The notes beneath the pieces are model-generated. The model was not told the origin of the DNA. It did not search any database and worked only from the letters and a program-made list of their open reading frames with translations. The translations under genes were made by a program, and so were the position numbers. From Opeltia flavorubescens (Eukaryota; Ascomycota; Lecanoromycetes; Teloschistales; Teloschistaceae): DNA of 64,000 bases. The stretch is from contig KE546970.1 of the NCBI GenBank assembly GCA_000442125.1, positions 1,232,667 to 1,296,666 on the forward strand, in the 5' to 3' direction. Shown here in pieces: positions 23,292-32,528 of the stretch. Every line of letters starts with the position of its first letter. Position 1 is the first letter of the stretch.

Positions 23292-24153
23292 TCAGACTTG
23301 GTTGGCCTTTTCGTACCCCAACTCCTCCCAACTCTTCGTCGTTGTCCTACGCAATTGTACCCTCTCTTCTTTCGTCAGCGGCTTGTCCTCGTAGCCTCGT
23401 CGCTGTTTCGACTCTTCCGTCTCTTTCATGGATGCATTCTCGTCATCTCCGTCTACAAAGCGGTAGGAGCGAAACTCGACGTTCTCCCATCCGGTACCTA
23501 TGTAGCAGGGCCCATAAGCAAACGGGAACAGTTTTCTGTGGATACGACGTATGAAAGACTCCTTCTTCTTACCCTGGAACTTTCCAGCACCAGTCCAGTC
23601 TTCGGTTAAGTAGTGCAGGAGGCCTCCGTGTGTCACAACAACAATGGCTTCTTCGTTCCTCATCTTTAGCCATTTTCTTGCCTGACGGCATCTTGCTTCG
23701 ATAGCTTTACCATCAGCTTGCCATTTACCTTGCTTACTGTTCCAGTCTTCAGATACCAGGTTGAAATTGACAGGCCTGTCTTTGAAGTCTTCCTTGATGA
23801 TAGAGAGATTGCTGCCGGTGTCACAAGGTAAGTCGCTGGTTTCTTGCACCTCTGGGAAGGCGACGCATTCGATGCCGCGGGACATCTCCGACTCGAATGC
23901 AATTAAGGAAGTCTGGATGGTGCGGCGAAGCGGTGAGGTGACGACGAGGTTGACGGAGGGGTGATAAGGGAATTTGGCACAAAGATCGCGGCATTGTTGC
24001 TCGCCAAGAGGAGTCAATGGGGGATCGAGCATGCCGTGGTTCGCCGTTGTGAGGTTGTGGACAGCCTGAAGGAAATCAGATAGCTAAGCCAGCAGAATTC
24101 CAGGGAGAATAACGTACCTGGGCATGGCGAACGAGGTGTAACGTCGGCGGCAT
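23292..24153 (-). CDS. Phosphoglycerate-mutase-fold phosphatase
   Basis: Two exons (24118-24153 and 23292-24065) give 269 residues. The histidine phosphatase signature LVRHAQA is created across the intron near residues 7-13. It is followed by NLVVTSPLRRTIQTSLIAFE, an acidic catalytic-loop region and VVVTHGGLLHYL with the second catalytic His. The family removes phosphate through a phosphohistidine intermediate; small fungal members of this type have varied or unknown substrates. The C-terminus is highly charged (KPLTKEERVQLRRTTTKSWE). A weak GTCTGA donor just before the stop could instead join a downstream exon ending at 23154. The first exon, MPPTLHLVRHAQ, is the natural start. Confidence 0.85.
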
Positions 24154-24575
24154 ACTTGAGGTTTTGATCAGTGAACCCACGGGAGACGCAATTCGAATGA
24201 AGAAAAGAAGAAAATTGGAGTGATGGATGTGAGAGATTAAAAAAATGACAACATTGTGTCGACTTCATCGTTGTCACCTCAACATATCACTGTCCACAAA
24301 TTCCTTACATTACTTTTTTCTGAATACAAATAATCTATGCTGTATCCTTCTACCGAATTTTGCTTTAATTCAATGTGATAATATCCTGACCAAGATTTGA
24401 GTGTACCTAAGAAGCTATAATGTGTAAAATAATCGTAGAAGTGAAAATCTAAGAGGCAGATAGATACAAGCCTAATGACTCGAACTTTCCTTAGTGAGCT
24501 TCTCTGCGTTTGTGGTACCGTACTTGTACTACTCAATTACGGATTTTAGAACTTAGGGGTCAAAAGTTGTAGGCC

Positions 24576-24585
24576 GCCTAAAGGC
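24576..24585. repeat. GCCTAAAGGC short inverted repeat, copy 1
   Basis: A GCC/GGC inverted repeat around TAAA; an identical copy lies about 500 bp away within the same AT-rich interval. Confidence 0.5.
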
Positions 24586-25071
24586 AATGACACATAGAGT
24601 ACGTAATACGTAGAAAACCGTTTTTTCTTTAAAAACCATTAACTTCTAAAAACCGCTCCCGTGAAATCTACTTGTCACGTTAGAGAAACGTGTAATAAAC
24701 CACTAACTTTTACCCCTCAATTTACCGGTCGCATGCATGCAGCCAGCTATTACACCCTTAGGCTGCCACCCACCTCTAGGCTAGGCGAGAGGCTTTCCCC
24801 AGGATCAAAATCGCTCAAATCGCTTGAATCTAAAGTTAGATTTTTTACGGCGTTGACGGTGCAATTAACAGACCTATTGCGATTTTAAACCTTGGCGGTC
24901 TTGGCAGATTTCTAGTATTAACGGTTCTTAAGATAGCTTAGTTGGATAATCCTATACGTAATCCTTTAAAAACCGCTCGGGTACCGATTGATTTAAAAAA
25001 CTATACTATTATAACCACGTGTTGAATTCAAAACTACTACAGCGTTATAGTACTGTATAGCCTAGGAATCT

Positions 25072-25081
25072 GCCTAAAGGC
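25072..25081. repeat. GCCTAAAGGC short inverted repeat, copy 2
   Basis: Second copy of the 10-mer; here it extends to a five-base stem, CTGCC and GGCAG, around TAAA. Confidence 0.5.
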
Positions 25082-25268
25082 AGTTAAAATTTTAAACACG
25101 ATTTCTGTACCATTAAATAGATTTATAGCTGCTCGCTAAGGTTTTGATAGCTGCCCCAGAAGAGCTTAGCTTACTTAATCGACGGTACTCCTAACGGGCC
25201 GCTGCTTCTACCCGCAACGCCTCCAGATACCCATTCTGAGGTTCTCCGGACGCGTTAATCATGGTCCG

Positions 25269-26462
25269 ATGCGAGTCCTGTTTCGTGTCTCAAGGAAAGT
25301 CAGATGGTACCCTAATAGTACAAACTCACATGCGCTGCGCTTCACCAAGAAAGGGGGATGGCAAAGTTATTCAACCTTACCGATAATCTCCCCGCAGCAC
25401 GATGAAGTGAAAGTCAACGCCAAAGTCGGGTCTGGTGGCTCTGTACCACTGAGGTATGGACTATCCGAAAAAGTCCCCCTCTCCCTCTCCCAGTCAATGA
25501 CAAAGGACAGGATCCGGCACCCACCCAGACCATCCAATAATGGCCCCATCATCCTATACCTTCCACCGGGTCGTCCTTCACATTCCCTAATCCACCAGCA
25601 ACATGATCCCCTCAACACCCTCGCCTTGGGCGCTAACGCAACAACCGTACAGATAGATTACCGTCTCTCCCAAAAAGAACCCTACCCAAAGCCCATACAC
25701 GACATCCTCGCGGGTTATGACTGGGTCCTCAAACACCTCCTTCCCAAGACCCGCATCAACGACTCCCCTTACAAACCAGACCAGCCAAAAATCGCCGTCT
25801 GCGGCGAACTCGTCGGTGGTTCCCTAGCAGCCATGCTCGCGCTCACAGAATGCCACGTCCACAAACCCGGCATCAGCACCACTGCACTAGGAAATCCAAT
25901 CGTAGACTGGAGCACGCCGTTCGACTCGCCCGTCTTCGACAAAACTTCCAGCATCGGCAATGAATTGGTTGCCCTCCGCAAAGATTCCTTTGCCCATCCC
26001 CAATCCCGCTACGATCCCTTCGCAAGCCCGCTGCTCTTTTTCCGCACCCCTGCTTTCGAATTACCTGTCCCGGCTTACAATGGCTACATACCTCCTCCAA
26101 CAACACCGAAATTGGAAACACCATCTGAAGGAGATCTGAACTCGTCAGGGCTAACCCCGCAACGGCGCTCGCATCGAAAGTACCCACCCCAGGACTCCGG
26201 TCTCAGGCTTCCGAGCACGATGATCGACGTAGGGGTGGATAATCCGTTGCGGGAGCAGGGGATGGAATTTGGGCGGTTGATGCAGAGGAGCGTGGATATC
26301 TATGAGCGCGGGGAGGGCGGATATCGGGGCGCTTCGGATGAGGCGCAGCGGAGGGTTAGGGTGGTGGAGAGGGAAGGGAAGGGATTGTGGGGAGAGGGGG
26401 AGATGATGGAGGTGGGATCTTGGTTCGGGGAGGTGCTGANAGGGAGAGGGCAGGAGGGTTAA
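25269..26462 (+). CDS. Alpha/beta-hydrolase-fold protein, nucleophile missing
   Basis: A single-exon frame of 397 residues. The core resembles fungal alpha/beta hydrolases: IILYLPPGRPSHSLIHQQHD at the oxyanion strand, TTVQIDYRLS, and the turn IAVCGELVGGSLAAMLALTE where the nucleophile elbow should be. That elbow reads G-E-L-V-G, so the expected GxSxG serine is absent and catalysis is doubtful. The first 40 residues are rich in Arg, Ser and Lys with no acidic residue (MRVLFRVSRKVRWYPN), like a mitochondrial presequence. The C-terminal 60 residues are Gly/Glu/Arg-rich and come from purine-rich DNA; position 26440 is an unresolved base in this part (codon ANA, not a stop). It begins right after the AT-rich interval. 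Confidence 0.7.
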   Translation: MRVLFRVSRKVRWYPNSTNSHALRFTKKGGWQSYSTLPIISPQHDEVKVNAKVGSGGSVPLRYGLSEKVPLSLSQSMTKDRIRHPPRPSNNGPIILYLPPGRPSHSLIHQQHDPLNTLALGANATTVQIDYRLSQKEPYPKPIHDILAGYDWVLKHLLPKTRINDSPYKPDQPKIAVCGELVGGSLAAMLALTECHVHKPGISTTALGNPIVDWSTPFDSPVFDKTSSIGNELVALRKDSFAHPQSRYDPFASPLLFFRTPAFELPVPAYNGYIPPPTTPKLETPSEGDLNSSGLTPQRRSHRKYPPQDSGLRLPSTMIDVGVDNPLREQGMEFGRLMQRSVDIYERGEGGYRGASDEAQRRVRVVEREGKGLWGEGEMMEVGSWFGEVLXGRGQEG

Positions 26463-27023
26463 ACATGGATTGTAAGGGGGTCGAAGTCAAAGTAGCGATT
26501 TGCCAATTTTCTATGACAAGACGTCGAATCTACCTGAAGAATCAAACCTATATTCCACTGTAAATTCCACTGACCGAGAATTGGTAAGGATACTCATGAT
26601 ACATTAATGCGAACAATAGTCTATAGGTCGTAACAATGCCAATGAGGAGAATAAGAATAAAGATGCCGAATAATGAAATCCAATCAGATCCGTCATAAAA
26701 TTCTTCCTACTGAACCAACCTATTCCTCTCTCCCAGTGCTTATCCTCCTTAGTCTATATCTCACAGAGCGTAGATTTGACGTCGGGCTCTACTCATCAAC
26801 AGGCGTCAGCTCGCTCATCAATACGTATTTGCTACCCCTCAGAAGGGGGCCGCTTCCAAAAGTTCGAAGGAAAAAGAGGAAGGGACAGGCGATTCATCCG
26901 AGGAAGAGGGGTCAACTCACGGTGTTGGCGTTGGGAACGAAGTCGGTGCTAAAATCGTTGTATTCAGGGATGGCTTCAAGGGAGAACACGGTGTCAGCAT
27001 ACCTTCCCCTTAGATAACATATT
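26463..27023. other. Convergent intergenic region
   Basis: About 560 bp between convergent genes. A minus reading segment at about 26930-27015 (ADTVFSLEAIPEYNDF) looks like a C-terminal exon of the secreted PAN protein, but the splice phase to the upstream exon does not fit any donor I found. The plus frame at 26673-27017 is probably a shadow. Confidence 0.4.
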
Positions 27024-28911
27024 TCAGGAACTTGTACTTACAGCATTCAGAAGTACCGCGCTTATTGCGAGTTTGTTGTACCTCTGATCCGCCAGCGCAG
27101 CCAGATTCTTATAGTAGCAATTAGGACTAGGAGACAATGGATTATAATCGAAATATGTCACTGCGCGGCAGCGCACAGCTGAGAAGCCATTGTTGGCCAC
27201 GGCACAGGACTGGATGCAGTCTTGGAACGTTCTGGTCGTCAGGCCTATGTCGGTGGCGCCACCGTATTCCGTCTCGCAGACGACACCGTACGACTGCCCG
27301 TCTGATAGGTCGACGACGGTGCCGTTCAGACCCGGGCAAATAGGCGGGATAAGGCTGGGTGCGGCGCTTGCAGTAGCTGATGTTTCGGTTGCCGATGTGA
27401 CGGTGGTCGTATTGCCAGGTGGGACTATTGCTGTTACAGAGATGCTGGTTGTTGGAGGAGGTTGGAGGATGGTCAAGTTCACTTGGTACGTGGGTGCGGA
27501 TGTCGAGGCGCTCAGATTCCCAGACGAAATCGTTGCTGTTACAACGACGGTGGTCGTTGGAGGAGATTGGAAGATAGTTGAGTTCAGCGGGTAAAGTGCT
27601 GATCCTGCACTAGGGGATGAAGATATTGACGCGGTCAAGCTGGGAATGATGAAGGAACTTAGATTGCCAATGGAAGATGGCAGGCCAGAAGAAGGCAGGG
27701 GAGACACGCTCAAGTTACTCGATGGGAGTGGAAAGCCGGATGTAGGTCGAGATGAGATGCTCGAGTTAGCTGATATGGTTGGGAAGCCAGAACTGATGGC
27801 TGATGGCAAGCCAGAGCTGGAAAGGAACGAGTAGCTTAGATTACCAGTCGGATATAGTGGAAATCCTGAGCTCGGTCCAGTGACGAGCGGCGGAGCAGTG
27901 GTAAAGTTTGTGAAGACACTTGAAGTCAAATTTGGTACCGAATACGAAGTCCCATTGAGCGTTGGTGCGATGGTCGGTCCTGTGCCAGAGGGACCAAAAC
28001 GCGTTGAAAGGGAGAGTGACGAGTTTGAAGTCGCAGTCGGTAGTAAACTACTGGGCCCTGATGTACCGAGACTGATCGGACCAGTGCTGATTGGGATTAC
28101 CACAGATGTGTTTGTGCTTGGCAATGGAATGGGAATGACGGAAAGGGTAGACGTGACCGTGATAGGGCTAGGTATACCACCAGCTCTGGTAAGAACTCTG
28201 GTGGTGGTCCCAGACGTCACGTAAACGGTTGCAGTGGTCTCTTCAGTGTCTTCGCCAGAGATGGTACGCGTCTACATTAGGTCAATCAATGCTATCATCT
28301 GGATAGGGTAGTCCTTAGCCTTACACTGGTGGTCAGGATGACAGACTCCACTGTCGACGGTTTGAGGCTGAGGCATGAGCAGGCGCTGGAGTAGCTCGCA
28401 GCAATCGCTGCATTCGTGTCATCGGCAATGACAGAATACGCGTATGGATTCTCCTCGTAAAAAGCAGCTGTTGTCGTCTCAGGACCGTCTCGTTTGCCAA
28501 TGGCGGCATATTTTGTGGAGAAAACCGTCTCTGAAGCGACGGTGGCTGTGATCGTGGTGGTAATAAAGGTGGAAGACAATGTGGTTTCGGTGCTGCCAAG
28601 GCCATCAGTGCCCGATGCTCGGGTGACAAAGCTAGCAGTCACACTCACGTTCGGGTACTTTGAGAAGCGGTAGTGGTGAAGTCGACAATGCCCAAGAGGG
28701 AACTACAGTAAGGTGCGGAATCGATGATCCAGTATCTGAATGACTCAAGGGTGTCGTCTTCATAGCAAATGCGACGCTTCTCAATATCTTGCTCCTGTTC
28801 AAAGATCTCTTCGGTGCGTCTGGCTCTGGACTGATGCTGCCGACCGATCATTCCACTACATAACGACGAAAGCACAAGTGCTAGAAAACTCAAGGAGCGT
28901 AAGGTGAGCAT
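27024..28911 (-). CDS. Secreted Ser/Thr-rich protein with PAN/Apple domain
   Basis: The start MLTLRSLSFLALVLSSLC is a good signal peptide. It is followed by an N-terminal domain with paired cysteines (RRICYEDDTLESF, SAPYCSSLLGI) and Thr/Ser-rich stretches. A long low-complexity Ser/Thr/Pro region with many N-x-S/T sites comes next, then a Cys-containing C-terminal domain (ICPGLNGTVVDLSDGQSYG, TFQDCIQSCA, CRAVTYFDYN) of PAN/Apple type. Two introns join in phase: 56 nt with GTGAGT and GGCAG near 28600-28655, and one near 28265-28327 with GTAAGG. A further 3' intron is likely because GTAAGT lies just before the stop at 27024, so the C-terminus is uncertain. Such proteins are usually cell-wall or secreted; no ligand is known. 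Confidence 0.75.
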
Positions 28912-29042
28912 TCCTGAGGATGCTTCAGTCTGCTGTGGTTTGAAAGAGTGACGAGTAACTTGAGAGAACGAGCGAGATAGGAAAAGCACATGGAAATAAA
29001 GAGAGCATATACGAGACTAGGAGAGGAACACTATATAGCAAA

Positions 29043-29116
29043 GGACAGATTGAGCTCGATGCCTTGCAGTGTTTGCATTAACACTGCAAAGGTCGAGATC
29101 GAAGGTCTCTCTGTCC
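29043..29116. repeat. Imperfect 74-nt inverted repeat
   Basis: The core is a perfect 10-bp stem, TTGCAGTGTT (29064-29073) and AACACTGCAA (29080-29089), with a 6-nt loop. Outer paired blocks are TCGAT (29056-29060) with ATCGA (29098-29102) and GGACAGA (29043-29049) with TCTGTCC (29110-29116). The whole could fold as a long bulged stem-loop. Confidence 0.65.
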
Positions 29117-29157
29117 CAATCTCATGCGTGCTACATCTGTTGGAATGTGTGTAGGCA

Positions 29158-29195
29158 TTAGCAAGGGGTTTGCTAAGACCCTGGCTATCAGGGTC
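29158..29195. repeat. Two abutting perfect hairpins
   Basis: TTAGCAA (29158-29164) pairs with TTGCTAA (29170-29176) across a GGGGT loop. GACCCTG (29177-29183) immediately follows and pairs with CAGGGTC (29189-29195) across a GCTAT loop. Both stems are perfect 7-mers. Confidence 0.65.
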
Positions 29196-29477
29196 CCCGT
29201 GAGCGATCTCGTAGAGGAGAACATGCTTAGAGTGTACTAATCAGCAGATTCTACACTTGAAATCCGGTAAACGCTCGAGTATCATCATGAAGTGCAGGGA
29301 GTAAATAGTATCAAGCAGGAAAAGGAACGTGTGATAGAGACGGAGTTTACCCTAATCCCAAAAAGGAGTAGCAGCCTTGGCTTCCGCGTCTAACCGCAGC
29401 ACGCTAATTAGTCGATCTCCAGCCCAGCTTTAAAGCTTGACCTCCACTTTCCTCCGCGACCAATTAATCCACATTCC

Positions 29478-30061
29478 ATGGGCATCTGTTCCTCTTGTCT
29501 CGGCGGCGGCCGGCGGAAACATGTGGAGGTATGTATTCCCCTCGCTTGCGTGCTCGAAAAAAGTATTAATTGTTTCACAGGGTAGTGAAACATCTCGCTT
29601 GCTTTTTGACGATCCCTACCGCTCCAACTACGGATCTCGCGGTGGAAACACACGACGACCTGCCGATGAAGCTGATGCTGAGCATACCCGGCGTGAGAGA
29701 GAGGTCTTAGAGAGCATCGCTCATGGCATGTCTGAGTAAGTATCCTGAGCCAATGGTTTTTGACCACTACTGATCATCGACATTCAAGGGAGGTTCTCGA
29801 CATCTTCACCATTTTACCTGATTCTTCAGAAGACAGTGAGCAGAGCATAAACATTTGACGCCTTGGCTTCGTTGACAATGACTAGCAGCCTCGGCTCTTT
29901 CAGGCTCGCCTCCACATCAGACAAACGGATTCAAGGAGGAGGATGCAAGGGCTCCGATAATGGCTTACCGGACAGTCAAGAAAGCCCACATTGACAAAAT
30001 ATCCACCCCGATGACTAACAGCAAGCATGACTGGAAAGACGTCAAAGCTGCCGTGGGTTGA
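29478..30061 (+). CDS. MEH1: Ego1/Meh1/LAMTOR1-like lipid-anchored TORC1 scaffold
   Basis: Four exons (29478-29528, 29581-29735, 29789-29835, 29886-30061) give 142 residues. The N-terminus MGICSSCLGGGRRK has Gly2 for myristoylation and Cys4 and Cys7 for palmitoylation, as in LAMTOR1 and yeast Ego1/Meh1. Then come the SRLLFDDPYRSNYG segment, a charged helix (EHTRREREVLESIAHGMSEE), VLDIFTILP, and a C-terminal helix with MAYRTVKKAHIDKI and KHDWKDVKAAVG. The family tethers the EGO/Ragulator complex and Rag/Gtr GTPases to the vacuole for amino-acid signalling to TORC1. Stopping at the in-frame TGA at 29858 would truncate the helical part; the GTGAGC donor at 29836 and TAG acceptor at 29885 restore it in phase. 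Confidence 0.8.
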
Positions 30062-30346
30062 GTTCCTCTTGAGGCGAGCAAGGATAGTTGTTTGTTTCGG
30101 CGTATGATACCCCTACGACTGGCTGTTTTGCTATATGCCGGCGTTCGTTTTTTCTTCGACAAGAACTTCACATGCTCTTGTCGCAGATCCCGCGATCTCC
30201 TCAGCAGCTGGTGAATTCTCGGATGGACCTGGAAGCTTCGGTGGCTGCTGCTGCTCAAGATGAGTCAACCTGAACATGGCGATGTCTGGAATTATACTTA
30301 CCCAGACTTTCCACGGATCTTGAATGTTTAACATGGAACCCACGAC
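30062..30346. other. Short convergent interval
   Basis: Holds the 3' ends of the Ego1-like gene and the CorA gene. Minus frames here (for example at 29965-30258) are unsupported. Confidence 0.4.
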
Positions 30347-32528
30347 TTATCGAAGCGCGTGCACCTTCGTCTTAATGAGCAGCCACGAGAAAAGGGTTGT
30401 ACACATCTGTGGTGGTAAGACTGATGTCTAACTTCGAAATGTCAAGAAATCTTACTAAGGGCGTAGCAACAATGAAATACCTACCGAACTTGTTTTAGTA
30501 TTCGTGTCATCTCGATGGTCGGATGAACCTACCATTTGATGGTCCCATGATCGCGGAGGTCACCTAGGTTCATTCCAAAGAAGCTTGCGAGAAACGTCAG
30601 AGGCAGGAAAATGAAGGTTACCCAGCTGATTCTCCATAAACTTGTGTTGAGATCTAATGACTGGCGAGCGTCTCGGATGCTGATGGATTTGTACATCTAC
30701 AAAATTGTTAAGTAATCGATGCCACGGTTTCCTAGAAGCATCCTTAGACTCACCAGATCAACCATATGTACAGTTGGCTTTTTGAGTGTCTCCTCGACTT
30801 CGCTGCTTAACCTCCGAAACTCGTCCAGGTTTGGTCGAAGCCAGTCTGTCGGCATGGTCCCCTCTTGATACAGCCCGCCAAAGTCGTTTTGAATATTCTC
30901 GAGCAACAAGATGTGGAACTTCAGTAATCTCTCGGCTTGTAACAATTGCTTCGAAACGCTCCAGAGAGCATTGGTACGTGTATCGTCGGCAGGGTTCTCA
31001 TAGACGCGCTCTTCTAGCGAGGCAATGTAGCCGTGCATGCACAAGATATAATGTACCCATCGAGCTGCAACTGCTTCAAATGCTAGTCCTACCACTGTGA
31101 GAGCAAATCCTGCACTATGCGAATTTGGATCATCAAGATAATCTACCAGCTGCTGCCAAGGTTCCTCAAACGTGTGCGAAATTAATGGCGTGGTGGCGAT
31201 AGCCTTGAGGCGAGAATCCAGGATAACAACGGTCCTTTCGGATGCCAGTCTCATCTTCTCGTTTTTCCTCCTATCTTGGCCACTAAGGTCTCGAGTGGCA
31301 ACATCTTCGTCATCGCCAGGCGGGTTCGTGGTGACGAGGAAAGCAGGATCCCTAGGTACTTGGATATACACAGAAAGCCGCTGTAATGAATTATCATGTA
31401 CGTCGTCGTTCGAGCTCTCGACTACTGCTTGCACCCTGCGCCTTTTGGAGAATCGACTCTGGCTTTCCATGACGGAGACGGATTGAATCTGCGGGACTAG
31501 GTATTGGAGACCAAAGGCTGCCCTGACCACATTTCGCGAGCGGTCATATGATGGTCTCCAAAGAGCTGTTTGCCATACAGAGAGGTGGTCAGCGTCTTCT
31601 CCATGAACCCAATCTCTAAAGTTGGTGCGGCTCCTGCTAAAAGCTGGACTATGGAGATGGAAATCCGAAATTATATGGTTGAAAGCTGCAGTGTCATCTT
31701 GGACATAGCTAAGAAATGCGTCAGTACGACAATTTCAACGCTCAAATCTGTCTCCACACATCACTCGTAATATGGTCGATTTCTCCTTGTTAATTATCTG
31801 CCAAGCGTTAGATCTGTCTTCAATTCATGCAGTGACAATCTAGATACCTCGTTTGTGAGGTCTTCCAAGCCCGAAAATTTATCTCTCTGGACGTAGTCCA
31901 ACTTGATTTCGGCGGAAGATGGCTTTACATGAGCAGGATAGACTGCTGGACTGCTAAAGATGGTAGCCGAATGATCGATGTCGTAATCGATCGTCAAGGT
32001 TTGTGGAGGTCTTGCAGTCGCTGGCAGGAAATATTGACCTGTCGCGCTCAGAGGAGCAAATGAGATAGTTGACGTCGCAACCCCTGCGATGGCAGGTTTG
32101 ACCTCCCACTGACTTCCGAGCCCGAACCTTGCAGCTTGGCTTCGCCATTGGCGCCATATCAGGAAGGCTCTCTGTTTCCACGTAGGCGATGTAAATTCCT
32201 GTAATTCAGGTAATTGATCTTCAATCAATGGCTGTGGCTTTTCTTCATCAATTGCGGTATGCGGTGATACTGTAGACCTTCGTTTCGCGAAAAACTCAAG
32301 ATGATCGGATTTTGCGAAAGTCAGTTTTCTCGTTCCTCTTCGGACGAGTTCAGCGACAAAGTTTTCCGAATCCGCAAACTTCTGGCGATCGTCGTCCTCG
32401 AGTTCAGGCTCAGGTTCGGCATAGACACTGGGCTTCCTGACTTTCGCAAATGGGTTGGAATTATAATCCGCTTGCGAGCCATCCGTTAACCAGGCTCGCT
32501 GCCGTGCCGATGATTTGACTTTGTGCAT
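30347..32528 (-). CDS. CorA-type magnesium transporter
   Basis: Multi-exon gene starting MHKVKSSARQRAWL at 32528. A long cytosolic N-terminal domain includes a linker rich in charged residues and the blocks SYVQDDTAAFNHIISDFHLH, RTNFRDWVHGEDADHLSV and VYENPADDTRTNALWSVSKQ. The helix YKSISIRDARQSLDL leads to the first membrane span (WVTFIFLPLTFLASFFG), ending in the CorA signature GMN within FFGMNLGDL. The second span is rebuilt across two introns as WYFIVATPLMCTTLFSWLL, followed by a basic tail KTKVHALR and the stop at 30347. The pore motif is intact. Fungal members of this kind lie in the plasma membrane, vacuole or mitochondria; which applies here is unknown. Confidence 0.85.

Larger units (their letters stand above)
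24154..25268. other. AT-rich interval with possible decayed DNA transposon
   Basis: By eye this 1.1-kb stretch is much richer in A and T than its neighbours and is full of TTAAA-type words, as after repeat-induced point mutation. The inverted-repeat word GCCTAAAGGC occurs twice (24576-24585 and 25072-25081). Near 25150-25255 one frame reads LIDGTPNGPLLLPATPPDT, loosely like the Pro-rich tail of pogo/Fot1-type transposases. No intact transposase frame or clear terminal inverted repeats were found, so the transposon origin is tentative. The phosphatase promoter must lie in the first few hundred bases. Confidence 0.35.
28912..29477. promoter_or_regulatory. Divergent promoter with hairpin cluster
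   Basis: A 566-bp region between the secreted PAN protein gene (minus) and the Ego1-like gene (plus). It contains a 74-nt imperfect stem-loop (29043-29116) and two adjacent perfect hairpins (29158-29195), with a CCAAT box at 29116-29120. No open frame of note. Confidence 0.5.

Noticed and set aside
29858-29858. In-frame stop read as the end of the Ego1-like protein
   Set aside because: A GTGAGC donor 22 bases earlier and a TAG acceptor at 29885 give a longer frame that carries the expected family C-terminus.
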